A stretch of DNA of 64,000 nt from Streptomyces humi. Its GTDB lineage: Bacteria > Actinomycetota > Actinomycetes > Streptomycetales > Streptomycetaceae. This document shows, in pieces, positions 7,987 through 16,426 of this stretch. Below the pieces are notes generated by a model that did not search any database, was not told the DNA's origin, and worked only from the letters and a program-made list of their open reading frames with translations. The stretch's first letter is position 1. Each line of letters starts with the position of its first letter. The translations under genes were made by a program, and so were the position numbers. Where the stretch lies: positions 171,908 to 235,907 of the forward strand of contig NZ_LBMU02000029.1 of NCBI RefSeq assembly GCF_001005085.2, written 5' to 3'.

Positions 7987-8838
7987 GTGAGAGGCACTGT
8001 GTCCAGTCCCAAGAAGGGCGAAGAGCCCAAGGCGGACCCGTCCGCCAAGAAGAAGGCGGACAGCACGGCCTCGTCCCACACGCTTCTGGAAGGGCGGCTC
8101 GGCTACAAGCTCGAGTCCGCCCTTCTGGTGCGTGCACTGACCCACCGTTCCTACGCGTACGAGAACGGCGGTCTGCCGACGAACGAGCGGCTGGAGTTCC
8201 TCGGTGACTCCGTCCTCGGTCTCGTCGTGACGGACACGCTGTACAACACCCACCCGGACCTGCCGGAGGGCCAGCTGGCCAAGCTCCGGGCCGCGGTGGT
8301 GAACTCGCGTGCGCTCGCGGAGGTGGGCCGCGGACTCGACCTGGGCTCCTTCATCCGGCTCGGCCGTGGTGAAGAGGGCACGGGCGGCCGGGACAAGGCG
8401 TCCATCCTCGCCGACACCCTGGAAGCGGTGATCGGCGCGGTCTATCTCGACCAGGGCCTCGATTCGGCGTCCGAGCTGGTGCACCGGCTCTTCGACCCGC
8501 TGATCGAGAAGTCCTCGAACCTCGGAGCCGGCCTGGACTGGAAGACCAGTCTCCAGGAGCTCACCGCGACGGAGGGCCTCGGCGTGCCCGAGTACCTGGT
8601 CACGGAGACCGGCCCCGACCACGAGAAGACCTTCACTGCTGCCGCCCGCGTCGGAGGCGTCTCGTACGGCACCGGCACCGGCCGCAGCAAGAAGGAGGCG
8701 GAGCAGCAAGCCGCCGAGTCCGCGTGGCGCGCGATCCGCGCCGCGGCGGACGAGCGGGCCGAGGCCGCGGCAGCCGAGCAGGCCGCCGCAGCCGAGGCCG
8801 AGAAGGACGACGACCCGTCGTCCACCGCCTCCGCCTGA
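7987..8838 (+). CDS. rnc: Ribonuclease III (AbsB)
   Basis: RNase III cleaves double-stranded RNA in rRNA precursors and mRNAs. In S. coelicolor the orthologue is AbsB, a global regulator of antibiotic production. The 283-residue protein has the catalytic signature NERLEFLGDSVL, the second acidic cluster DKASILADTLEAVIGAVYLD, and a C-terminal double-stranded-RNA-binding domain ending in SKKEAEQQAAESAW. It ends with an Ala/Glu-rich tail. I chose the GTG at 7987 (product begins VRGTVS). The GTG at 7999, with GAGAGG just upstream, is a good alternative. A strong terminator follows. Confidence 0.93.
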   Translation: MRGTVSSPKKGEEPKADPSAKKKADSTASSHTLLEGRLGYKLESALLVRALTHRSYAYENGGLPTNERLEFLGDSVLGLVVTDTLYNTHPDLPEGQLAKLRAAVVNSRALAEVGRGLDLGSFIRLGRGEEGTGGRDKASILADTLEAVIGAVYLDQGLDSASELVHRLFDPLIEKSSNLGAGLDWKTSLQELTATEGLGVPEYLVTETGPDHEKTFTAAARVGGVSYGTGTGRSKKEAEQQAAESAWRAIRAAADERAEAAAAEQAAAAEAEKDDDPSSTASA

Positions 8839-8850
8839 CGAACAGCGCAG

Positions 8851-8892
8851 TCCGAGCGCCCGCCCCGGCATCTGACGGGGCGGGCGCTCGGA
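8851..8892 (+). terminator. Hairpin terminator after rnc
   Basis: A perfect 16-base-pair stem (8851-8866 with 8877-8892, arms TCCGAGCGCCCGCCCC and its complement) has a 10-base loop. It lies 12 bases after the rnc stop and 30 bases before mutM, so it separates the ribosomal group from mutM. Confidence 0.85.
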
Positions 8893-8922
8893 GTCTTCCA
8901 CGGTCCTGGAACGGGAGCCCCG

Positions 8923-9783
8923 ATGCCCGAACTGCCCGAGGTCGAGGTCGTACGGCGCGGCCTGGAGCGGTGGGTCGCCCACCGGGTCGTAGCCGAGACC
9001 GAGGTACTGCACCCGCGTGCCGTACGACGCCACGTGGCCGGCGCCGACGACTTCGCGCACCGGCTCAAGGGCCACCGTGTCGGCACTCCGAGCCGGCGCG
9101 GCAAGTACCTGTGGCTGCCGCTGGAGGACACGAACCAGTCGGTCCTCGCTCATCTCGGCATGAGCGGTCAGCTGCTGGTCCAGCAGCACGCGGCACCGGA
9201 CGAGAAGCACCTGCGCATCCGGGTCCGGTTCGCGGACGGCCTCGGCACCGAACTCCGCTTCGTCGACCAACGCACCTTCGGCGGGCTGTCGTTGCACGAC
9301 AACACCCTCGACGGGCTGCCCGACGTCATCGCGCACATCGCCCGCGACCCCCTCGACCCGCTGTTCGACGACGAGGCCTTCCACCAGGCGCTGCGCCGGA
9401 AGCGGTCCACCATCAAAAGGGCCCTGCTGGACCAGTCGTTGATCAGCGGGGTCGGCAACATCTACGCGGACGAGGCGCTCTGGCGCGCACGCCTGCACTA
9501 CGAACGCCCGACCGCCGGTTTCACCCGCCCCCGCACCACGGAACTCCTCGGCCATGTGCGGGACGTGATGAACGCGGCCCTGGCGGTCGGCGGCACCAGC
9601 TTCGACAGTCTCTACGTCAACGTGAACGGCGAGTCGGGGTACTTCGACCGCTCCCTGGACGCGTACGGCCGGGAGGGGCTGCCCTGCCGGCGCTGCGGTA
9701 CGCCGATGCGCAGGCGGCCCTGGATGAACCGGTCCAGCTACTTCTGCCCGAAGTGTCAGCGCGCGCCGCGCGTCTCGTCGTGA
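8923..9783 (+). CDS. mutM: Formamidopyrimidine-DNA glycosylase (Fpg/MutM)
   Basis: MutM excises 8-oxoguanine and formamidopyrimidines and nicks the abasic site. The 286-residue protein begins MPELPEVE. After Met removal, Pro-1 is the Schiff-base nucleophile and the next Glu is catalytic. The conserved Lys lies in RRGKYLWL (about residue 59). A helix-two-turn-helix precedes the C-terminal zinc finger CRRCGTPM...CPKC (about 256-281). The C-terminal 28 bases overlap the end of the convergent HxlR-type gene. GGAGC is a usable ribosome binding site upstream of the ATG. Confidence 0.96.
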   Translation: MPELPEVEVVRRGLERWVAHRVVAETEVLHPRAVRRHVAGADDFAHRLKGHRVGTPSRRGKYLWLPLEDTNQSVLAHLGMSGQLLVQQHAAPDEKHLRIRVRFADGLGTELRFVDQRTFGGLSLHDNTLDGLPDVIAHIARDPLDPLFDDEAFHQALRRKRSTIKRALLDQSLISGVGNIYADEALWRARLHYERPTAGFTRPRTTELLGHVRDVMNAALAVGGTSFDSLYVNVNGESGYFDRSLDAYGREGLPCRRCGTPMRRRPWMNRSSYFCPKCQRAPRVSS

Positions 9784-10157
9784 CGCACCCGGGCGGCCAG
9801 CACCTCGTCCATCCGGCTCTCCACGAAGTGCACGACGGACAGCAGGCGTTCGGCGACCTCGTGACCGAGCGGGGTGAGTTCGTAGTCGACGCGCGGCGGG
9901 TTGGTCGGCTGCGCCTCGCGGAGCACCAGGCCGTCGCGCTCCAGGGCCTGGAGCGTCTGGGAGAGCATCTTCTCGCTGACACCGTCGACCCGGCGGCGCA
10001 GTTCGTTGAACCGGAACGACCCCTCGTGCAGGGCGCTGAGCGTGAGTCCGCCCCAGCGGCCCATGACGTGTTCGAGGGTGGTGCGCGAGGGGCAGGCCCT
10101 GGCGAAGGCGTCGTACGGAGGGGGCGTCTCCTCGGCGCGGTCCTGGGTGACGGTCAT
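9756..10157 (-). CDS. HxlR-family winged-helix transcriptional regulator
   Basis: The 133-residue protein has the HxlR/MarR-type winged helix (GRWGGLTLSALHEGSFRFNE and VDGVSEKMLSQTLQALERDG, residues 32-75). A Cys at residue 22, before the domain, is often redox- or electrophile-sensing in this family. There is no ribosome binding site; a TACCCT about eight bases upstream of the ATG suggests a leaderless message. A cluster of CGCTAAC half-sites lies over the predicted promoter, consistent with autoregulation. Its target is unknown: neither neighbour (mutM nor the CAP protein) is an obvious HxlR target. Confidence 0.85.
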   Translation of the reverse strand: MTVTQDRAEETPPPYDAFARACPSRTTLEHVMGRWGGLTLSALHEGSFRFNELRRRVDGVSEKMLSQTLQALERDGLVLREAQPTNPPRVDYELTPLGHEVAERLLSVVHFVESRMDEVLAARVRHDETRGAR

Positions 10158-10180
10158 GGACCAAGGGTACGGGAACGCAG

Positions 10181-10221
10181 CGCTAACTGACAGGGTGCGC
10201 TAACCGTCGGTTAGCGCACCC
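10181..10221. promoter_or_regulatory. Palindromic operator candidate upstream of the HxlR-type gene
   Basis: A perfect 13-base inverted repeat (10193-10205 and 10209-10221, arm GGGTGCGCTAACC) has a 3-base centre. A further direct copy of CGCTAAC at 10181-10187 gives three half-sites. It sits 24-64 bases upstream of the HxlR start. The same hairpin is 27 bases past the stop of the CAP-domain gene and could also act as its terminator. Confidence 0.55.
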
Positions 10222-10247
10222 CGTGCCGAGCGGCCCGCGGGCCGGGC

Positions 10248-11381
10248 TCAGTACCCGAAGTCCTGCGTCCACCACGGGCCGCCCGCGCCGAAGTGCACGC
10301 CGACGCCGAGGGTCTTGAAGTCGCAGTTCAGGATGTTGGCACGGTGGCCTTCGCTGTTCATCCAGGCGTCCATGACGGCCTGGGCGTCGGCCTGGCCCCG
10401 GGCTATGTTCTCGCCGCCGAGGTTGGATATGCCGGCCGCCGCGGCCCGGTCCCACGGCGTCTTGCCGTCCGGGTCGGTGTGGTCGAAGAAGTCCCGTGCC
10501 GCCATGTCCTCGCTGAACGTCTCGGCCAGCTTGGTCAGCGAGGAGTTCGCGGACAGCGCGCTGCACCCGACCTTGGCCCGCTCCTCGTTCACCAGCTTCA
10601 GCACCTCGGCCTCGGCGGCGGCCGCCTGGGACACGGTGATCGGCGCGGCCGCCCGGGCCGGCGCCTTGGTGGCCGTGCTGGAGGGCGCCGCCGCCGGCTT
10701 CTCCGTGGACGGCGTGGCGCTGGGCGTGGGCTTCTCGGCAGCCGGCTTCGTCGGGGTGGGCGAAGCGGAGGCGGACTTGGAGGCCGACGCGGACGCGGAG
10801 GCCGGTGCGGTCGGCGAGGCGGAGCGCTGGGTGTCCTGGCTGGTCGAGGAACCGGTGCCGCGGCTCTCGGCGCTGCCGGAGGTGCCGCCCTGCTCGGAGG
10901 CCGTGTTGCTGGGCACGCCGGCGGCCTGCACCCGGTCGCCGCCGGTGCTGCTGGTGCCGCCGAGCTTGTAGTTCTCCAGGCCCGGCACCACACCGGCGGC
11001 CACCGCGACGGTGCCGATGGCGACGGCGGCCGAGACCCCGAGCAGACCCGTGGCGACGGGCCGCCCGCCCTTCTTCCGGCGCCGGTGCCCGCCGCCGGAG
11101 GGGGAGCCGTCGGCCGGAGTGAACTCCTCGGCGGGAAAGGCGGTGGTGTCCATGAAACGGGCGTAGTCGCCCTCGGTGGCGAACAGGTATGCCGAGCTGC
11201 GCGCGTTGGTGTCGGAGTACTCCTCCTGGTGCAGGTAGGGCGCGGTGCCCGTGCCGAACCGGAGGGCCGCGTAAGAGTCCTGCGAGTCGTGGCCGCCCGC
11301 GTACGGGTCGTTGTGCTCCGTGACCCCCGTGGCGCGGCCCGTGGCGGCGCGGCCGGCGGCGGAGCGTCGGTGGCGTCCCAT
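10248..11381 (-). CDS. Secreted or membrane-anchored CAP (SCP-like) domain protein
   Basis: This 377-residue protein has a cytoplasmic N-terminal region of about 125 residues and one membrane segment (LLGVSAAVAIGTVAVAAGVV, about 134-153). A long Ser/Ala/Pro/Lys-rich linker (about 165-250) leads to a C-terminal CAP domain (about 255-377). CAP signatures are VNEERAKVGCSALS, HTDPDG, GENIARG, WMNSEGHRANIL and the final WTQDFGY. Bacterial CAP proteins are extracellular and some are proteases or cell-wall associated; the activity here is unknown. GGAAGAAGG precedes the ATG. Confidence 0.88.
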   Translation of the reverse strand: MGRHRRSAAGRAATGRATGVTEHNDPYAGGHDSQDSYAALRFGTGTAPYLHQEEYSDTNARSSAYLFATEGDYARFMDTTAFPAEEFTPADGSPSGGGHRRRKKGGRPVATGLLGVSAAVAIGTVAVAAGVVPGLENYKLGGTSSTGGDRVQAAGVPSNTASEQGGTSGSAESRGTGSSTSQDTQRSASPTAPASASASASKSASASPTPTKPAAEKPTPSATPSTEKPAAAPSSTATKAPARAAAPITVSQAAAAEAEVLKLVNEERAKVGCSALSANSSLTKLAETFSEDMAARDFFDHTDPDGKTPWDRAAAAGISNLGGENIARGQADAQAVMDAWMNSEGHRANILNCDFKTLGVGVHFGAGGPWWTQDFGY

Positions 11382-11461
11382 GTCCTTGCCTTCTTCCCTC
11401 GTCCTCGCGGTCGGGGCCGACCAGGGGCCGATGTGGCCAATGACTCCTTCTGGTCAACCAG

Positions 11462-11481
11462 ACTCACTCGATCGAGTGAGT
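11462..11481. promoter_or_regulatory. Perfect 20-bp palindrome between the CAP gene and acyP
   Basis: ACTCACTCGATCGAGTGAGT is a complete palindrome with no spacer, 81 bases upstream of the CAP-gene start and 90 bases upstream of acyP. It is not followed by a T-run and both flanking genes point away from it, so a protein-binding operator is likelier than a terminator. Confidence 0.55.
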
Positions 11482-11570
11482 TTCATATGAGATTCATTGG
11501 AGGGGGACGGTACCGCATGGCGCTGGGGGAGGCAGTGTCCCGAGTGACATTGGCCGGTTAGGTTGCACCC

Positions 11571-11852
11571 ATGAGCGAGGATGTGCGACTGGTCGCCTGG
11601 GTCCGTGGACGAGTGCAGGGCGTGGGATTCCGCTGGTTCACGCGGGCCAAGGCACTGGAGATCGGCGGGCTGAGTGGTTTTGCTCTCAATTTGGGCGACG
11701 GTCGCGTACAGGTGGTCGCGGAGGGCTCCCGCAAGGGCTGCGAAGGTCTGCTCGACTGGCTCCAGGGCGATGACACGCCCGGGCGGGTCGACGGTGTCAC
11801 CGAGATCTGGGACACACCCCGCGGCGGCTACGACGGCTTCGCCATCCGCTGA
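11571..11852 (+). CDS. acyP: Acylphosphatase
   Basis: This 93-residue enzyme hydrolyses acyl phosphates such as carbamoyl- and 1,3-bisphosphoglycerate. It shows the phosphate cradle and catalytic Arg in GRVQGVGFRWF (about residues 13-23). The catalytic Asn is in the second signature (ALNLGDGRVQ, about 38-47). A TAGGTT hexamer (11559-11564) ends six bases before the ATG, with no ribosome binding site, so translation is probably leaderless. It is commonly found just upstream of smc in actinobacteria. Confidence 0.95.
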   Translation: MSEDVRLVAWVRGRVQGVGFRWFTRAKALEIGGLSGFALNLGDGRVQVVAEGSRKGCEGLLDWLQGDDTPGRVDGVTEIWDTPRGGYDGFAIR

Positions 11853-12232
11853 GTCCGCGCGGTGAAGGACCCGGACGGAAGCGGAGCGAACTGCCACCGG
11901 CATGTGCCTGGAGCAGAAAGGGCCTGGTGGTTGCCAAGAAGCGCGCGCCGTGGCAGGCTCCGCTGATACGCCTGACCGTCACGCCCTGAGGGCCCCGCAG
12001 GAGTCGCAGCGCCGCCCGCCAGGGCCGCGTTCCCCCGGGTTCGCCCGCCAATACGGGGCGTGATCGTGTTGACCGTCAAACTTTTTGGTGAGACGCTGAA
12101 AGCCCCGCGCACCTTAGCTGTTTGGCATGGCGCAACAGTCGAGCAACACTCGGATGTGTCAAGCACCGCGGGTGCGATCCCTCACGACCCACACCGCTTC
12201 GGTCGGTCACTCAGTGTGGAGGACCATCCATC
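11853..12232. other. 380-bp gap with candidate promoter for the small coiled-coil gene
   Basis: I find no convincing gene here. TTGACC (12069-12074), a 17-base spacer and GACGCT (12092-12097) could be a promoter for the small gene at 12233, which would give a leader of about 130 bases. The run CAAACTTTTTGG is locally AT-rich for this genome. Confidence 0.35.
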
Positions 12233-12436
12233 ATGGCAAAGGCGCTTCTCGGTTACGTCGGCGGCTCCGACCCGCGACTCCTCGCCGAGATGCGACGGCT
12301 CCAGCAGCGTGTCCAGGACCTCGAGTCCGAGCTCGGCCGGATCCAGGCCGAGAACGACGCACTGACGGCTGCCGCTTCTCACGACAGGATCATGGAGAGC
12401 ATCGACGCGAACCAGGCGGAGCCTGCGCTCACCTGA
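12233..12436 (+). CDS. Small conserved coiled-coil protein
   Basis: This 67-residue protein begins MAKALLGYVGGSDPRLLAEM. It continues with a short heptad-like coiled coil (MRRLQQRVQDLESELGRIQ, about residues 20-38). The ATG has GGAGG ten bases upstream, which decides the start over the in-frame ATG at 12122. No enzymatic motif or export signal is seen. I recall it as a conserved small Streptomyces protein located before smc; its role is unknown. A strong terminator follows at 12511. Confidence 0.75.
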   Translation: MAKALLGYVGGSDPRLLAEMRRLQQRVQDLESELGRIQAENDALTAAASHDRIMESIDANQAEPALT

Positions 12437-12510
12437 TTGCTGCATCGCTCCACAACAGCACATGCGGCGATCGGGCAGCCCTTTCAACCGCTTCAGTTGT
12501 CAAGATTTGC

Positions 12511-12538
12511 AAGGGACGCCCCGGCGTCCCTTCTTTCT
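12511..12538 (+). terminator. Intrinsic terminator after the small coiled-coil gene
   Basis: A perfect 10-base-pair stem (12511-12520 with 12523-12532, AAGGGACGCC and complement) has a 2-base loop and is followed by the pyrimidine run CTTTCTT. It is unusually canonical for this genome. Confidence 0.9.
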
Positions 12539-12679
12539 TGGCTTTCCCGCCCCCCGTGTCCCCGCCCGCTTGTAGCCCCGCGCATCCTTTCACCGTCTTT
12601 AACGTCTGGTGTGCCCTGCATGTTCATACGCGAAACCGCGGGGTTGCGAGGCATCGTGGAGTGGGGTAGCGGCGGCGGG

Positions 12680-12685
12680 TAGAGT
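12680..12685 (+). promoter_or_regulatory. -10 element of a probable leaderless smc promoter
   Basis: TAGAGT ends eight bases before the GTG start of smc and there is no ribosome binding site between them. This fits a leaderless message. The -35 region (TGGAGT at 12657) is weak. Confidence 0.45.
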
Positions 12686-12693
12686 CCAGCGGC

Positions 12694-15600
12694 GTGCACC
12701 TCAAGGCCCTGACCCTGCGCGGGTTCAAGTCGTTCGCCTCGGCGACCACGCTCCGGTTCGAGCCGGGTATCACGTGCGTCGTCGGTCCGAACGGCTCGGG
12801 CAAGTCCAACGTCGTGGACGCGCTCACCTGGGTCATGGGCGAGCACAGCGCCAAGTCGCTGCGCGGCGGCAAGATGGAGGACGTCATCTTCGCCGGCACC
12901 ACCGGCCGCCCGCCACTGGGCCGCGCCGAGGTGTCCCTGACCATCGACAACTCCGACGGCGCCCTGCCCATCGAGTACGCCGAGGTCACCATCACGCGGA
13001 TCATGTTCCGCAACGGCGGCAGCGAGTACCAGATCAACGGCGACACCTGCCGCCTGCTGGACGTCCAGGAGCTGCTGAGCGACTCGGGCATCGGCCGCGA
13101 GATGCACGTCATCGTCGGCCAGGGCCAGCTCGACTCCGTCCTGCACGCCGACCCGATGGGCCGCCGCGCCTTCATCGAGGAGGCGGCCGGCGTCCTCAAG
13201 CACCGCAAGCGCAAGGAGAAGGCGCTGCGGAAGCTGGACGCGATGCAGGCCAACCTCGCCCGGGTCCAGGACCTCACCGACGAACTCCGCCGCCAGCTCA
13301 AGCCGCTGGGCCGCCAGGCCGCGGTGGCCCGCAGGGCCGCCGTCATCCAGGCGGACCTGCGCGACGCGCGTCTGAGGTTGCTGGCCGACGATCTCGTACG
13401 ACTCCGCCAGGCGCTCCAGTCCGAGATCGCCGACGAGGCCGCGCTCAAGGAACGCAAGGAAGCCGCCGAGCAGGAGCTGAAGAAGGCCCTCCAGCGCGAG
13501 TCGCTCCTGGAGGACGAGGTACGGCAGCTCACCCCGCGCCTCCAGCGGGCCCAGCAGACCTGGTACGAACTCTCCCAGCTCGCCGAACGGGTCCGTGGCA
13601 CGATCTCGCTGGCCGACGCCCGGGTGAAGAGCGCCACCTCCGCGCCCCCCGAGGAGCGGCGCGGCCGGGACCCCGAGGACATGGAGCGCGAGGCGCAGCG
13701 CGTCCGGGAGCAGGAGGCCGAGCTCGAGGCCGCCCTGGAAGCGGCCCAGCACGCCCTCGACGACACGGTGGCGCACCGCGCCGAGCTGGAGCGCGAGCTG
13801 TCCGCGGAGGAACGGCGGCTCAAGGACGTGGCCCGGTCCATCGCCGACCGCCGGGAGAGCCTGGCCCGGCTGAACGGCCAGGCCGGCGCGGCCAGGTCCC
13901 GCGCGGCGTCGGCCCAGGCCGAGATCGACCGCCTGGCCGCCGCGCGTGACGAGGCCCAGGAGCGGGCGGTCGCCGCACAGGAGGAGTACGAGACGCTCAA
14001 GGCCGAGGTCGACGGCCTCGACGCCGGCGACCACGAACTGGCCGAGCGGCACGAGACGGCGAAGCAGCGGCTCGCCGAGGCGGAGGCGGCCCTGACGGCG
14101 GCCCGCGAGGCGACCACCGCGGCGGAACGCCGGCGCGCCGCGACCCAGGCCCGCCACGAGGCACTGGCCCTGGGCCTGCGGCGCAAGGACGGCACGGGCA
14201 TACTGCTCGGCGCGAAGGACCGCCTCACCGGGATCCTCGGCCCGGCGGCGGAACTCCTCACGGTCACCCCCGGCCACGAGATCGCCCTGGCGGCGGCCTT
14301 CGGCACCGCGGCGGACGCGATCGCCGTGACCACCCCCGCTTCGGCAGCCGACGCCATCCGCCTCCTGCGCAAACAGGACGGTGGACGGGCCGCCCTCCTG
14401 CTGGCGGGAGCCCCGGAGACATCCCACCCCGAAGCGCCCCAGAGGGCCGCGGGTGACCGCGCGACCGGCCACGACGCACCCGCACCCGACCGACGACCCA
14501 CCACACCCCTCCCGTCCGGGGACCTCGCGGCTGATCTCGTGCGAGGCCCCGCCGACCTGATGCCCGCCGTACGACGCCTCCTCGCCGGCATCGTCGTCGT
14601 GGACACCCTCGAAGCCGCCGAGGACCTGGTCTACCGCCACCCCCACCTCACCGCGGTGACCGCCGAGGGCGACCTCCTCGGCGCTCACTTCGCGCACGGC
14701 GGCTCCGCGGGCGCGCCCAGCCTCCTCGAGGTGCAGGCCTCCGTCGACGAGGCCGCCGCCGAACTGGAGGAGCTCGCCGTCCGCTGCGGGGAACTGGCCG
14801 AGGCCCAGGAGTCGGCCCAGGCGCACCGCAGGTCCTGCGCCGCCCTCGTGGAAGAGGTCGGCGAGCGCCGCCGCGCCGCCGACCGCGAGAAGTCGGCCGT
14901 GGCCCAGCAGCTCGGCCGGCTCGCCGGGCAGGCCCGCGGCGCGGCGGGCGAGGCGGAACGCTCCACGGCCGCCGCCGCCCGCGCCCAGGAGTCCCTCGAC
15001 AAGGCTCTCGAAGAGGCCGAGGTGCTGGCCGAGCGGCTGGCCGTCGCCGAGGAGATGCCGGTGGAGGAGGAACCGGACACCTCCGCCCGGGACCGGCTCG
15101 CCGCCGACGGCGCCAACGCCCGGCAGACCGAGATGGAGGCCCGCCTCCAGGTCCGTACCCACGAGGAACGCGTCAAGGGCCTGGCCGGCCGCGCCGACTC
15201 CCTCGACCGCGCCGCCCGCGCGGAACGCGAGGCACGCGCGCGTGCCGAACAGCGCCGGGCCCGGCTGCGCCACGAGGCGGCCGTCGCGGAGGCCGTCGCC
15301 ACCGGCGCCCGCCAGCTCCTCGCGCACGTCGAGGTCTCGGTCGGCAGGGCCGAGCGGGAGCGGGCCGCCGCCGAGGCCGCGAAGGCGCGACGCGAGCAGG
15401 AACTGACCGCCGCCCGCGGCGCCGGCCGCGACCTCAAGGCGGAGCTCGACAAACTCACGGATTCAGTTCACCGGGGCGAGGTACTCGGCGCCGAGAAACG
15501 GCTGCGGATCGAGCAGCTGGAGACCAAGGCGCTGGAGGAGCTCGGTGTGGAACCGGCGGGACTCATGGCGGAGTACGGTCCGCACCAGCTGGTGCCGCCC

Positions 15601-16317
15601 TCGCCCCCCGCCGAGGGCGAGGTGCTGCCCGAGGACCCCGAGCACCCGCGCAACCAGCCGAAACCCTTCCACCGGGCCGAGCAGGAGCGCCGGCTCAAGG
15701 CGGCCGAGCGCGCCTACCAGCAGCTCGGCAAGGTGAACCCGCTCGCCCTTGAGGAGTTCGCCGCCCTTGAGGAACGGCACAAGTTCCTCAGCGAGCAGCT
15801 GGAGGACCTGAAGAAGACCCGCGCCGACCTGCTTCAGGTCGTGAAGGAGGTCGACGAGCGTGTCGAGCAGGTCTTCACGGAGGCGTTCCGGGACACGGCG
15901 AGGGAGTTCGAGGGCGTCTTCAGCCGGCTCTTCCCGGGCGGTGAGGGACGGCTCTTCCTGACCGACCCCGACAACATGCTCACCACGGGCGTGGACGTCG
16001 AGGCCCGTCCGCCGGGCAAGAAGGTCAAGCGGCTCTCCCTGCTGTCGGGTGGTGAACGCTCGCTGACCGCCGTCGCGATGCTGGTGTCCATCTTCAAGGC
16101 GCGCCCCAGCCCGTTCTACGTCATGGACGAGGTCGAGGCGGCCCTGGACGACACCAACCTCCAGCGGCTGATCCGCATCATGCAGGAGCTCCAGGAGTCC
16201 TCGCAGCTGATCGTGATCACGCACCAGAAGCGCACCATGGAGGTGGCCGACGCGTTGTACGGCGTCTCCATGCAGGGCGACGGTGTGTCGAAGGTCATCA
16301 GCCAGCGCCTGCGCTGA
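12694..16317 (+). CDS. smc: Chromosome segregation protein SMC, with an unusual hinge insertion
   Basis: SMC forms an ATP-dependent dimer with ScpA/ScpB that organises and segregates chromosomes, important at sporulation. The 1207-residue protein has Walker A GPNGSGKSN (about residues 32-40), a long coiled coil and a hinge from about 500 to 680. A second coiled coil leads to the ABC signature LSGGERSLTA and Walker B YVMDEVEAALDD near the C-terminus. Within the hinge, residues about 572-612 form a Pro/Ala/Arg-rich insert that I do not remember in S. coelicolor SMC (about 1186 residues). Its core (14434-14487) matches the dispersed intergenic repeat seen elsewhere in this window. The start is a probable leaderless GTG. 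Confidence 0.96.
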   Translation: MHLKALTLRGFKSFASATTLRFEPGITCVVGPNGSGKSNVVDALTWVMGEHSAKSLRGGKMEDVIFAGTTGRPPLGRAEVSLTIDNSDGALPIEYAEVTITRIMFRNGGSEYQINGDTCRLLDVQELLSDSGIGREMHVIVGQGQLDSVLHADPMGRRAFIEEAAGVLKHRKRKEKALRKLDAMQANLARVQDLTDELRRQLKPLGRQAAVARRAAVIQADLRDARLRLLADDLVRLRQALQSEIADEAALKERKEAAEQELKKALQRESLLEDEVRQLTPRLQRAQQTWYELSQLAERVRGTISLADARVKSATSAPPEERRGRDPEDMEREAQRVREQEAELEAALEAAQHALDDTVAHRAELERELSAEERRLKDVARSIADRRESLARLNGQAGAARSRAASAQAEIDRLAAARDEAQERAVAAQEEYETLKAEVDGLDAGDHELAERHETAKQRLAEAEAALTAAREATTAAERRRAATQARHEALALGLRRKDGTGILLGAKDRLTGILGPAAELLTVTPGHEIALAAAFGTAADAIAVTTPASAADAIRLLRKQDGGRAALLLAGAPETSHPEAPQRAAGDRATGHDAPAPDRRPTTPLPSGDLAADLVRGPADLMPAVRRLLAGIVVVDTLEAAEDLVYRHPHLTAVTAEGDLLGAHFAHGGSAGAPSLLEVQASVDEAAAELEELAVRCGELAEAQESAQAHRRSCAALVEEVGERRRAADREKSAVAQQLGRLAGQARGAAGEAERSTAAAARAQESLDKALEEAEVLAERLAVAEEMPVEEEPDTSARDRLAADGANARQTEMEARLQVRTHEERVKGLAGRADSLDRAARAEREARARAEQRRARLRHEAAVAEAVATGARQLLAHVEVSVGRAERERAAAEAAKARREQELTAARGAGRDLKAELDKLTDSVHRGEVLGAEKRLRIEQLETKALEELGVEPAGLMAEYGPHQLVPPSPPAEGEVLPEDPEHPRNQPKPFHRAEQERRLKAAERAYQQLGKVNPLALEEFAALEERHKFLSEQLEDLKKTRADLLQVVKEVDERVEQVFTEAFRDTAREFEGVFSRLFPGGEGRLFLTDPDNMLTTGVDVEARPPGKKVKRLSLLSGGERSLTAVAMLVSIFKARPSPFYVMDEVEAALDDTNLQRLIRIMQELQESSQLIVITHQKRTMEVADALYGVSMQGDGVSKVISQRLR
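14434..14487 (+). repeat. Dispersed repeat copy embedded in frame in the SMC hinge
   Basis: Bases 14434-14450 match 33047-33063 (downstream of ftsH) at 16 of 17 positions. Bases 14454-14487 match 33095-33128 at 25 of 34, by hand alignment. The copy after ftsH carries about 30 extra bases between the two blocks. It encodes residues 581-598 of SMC. Confidence 0.7.
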
Positions 16318-16426
16318 CGTGCGACAGCCGGACACAGCCTGAACAGCCGGAATCAGTTCACGTTCCCTTCAAGAACTGAACGTATTCCCCTGATCTTCCC
16401 CCGACAACGTCACACCCGCCCCCCTA

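Noticed and set aside
12493..15327. 944-codon open frame opposite smc
   Set aside because: Antisense shadow; the smc frame encodes a complete SMC with all motifs.
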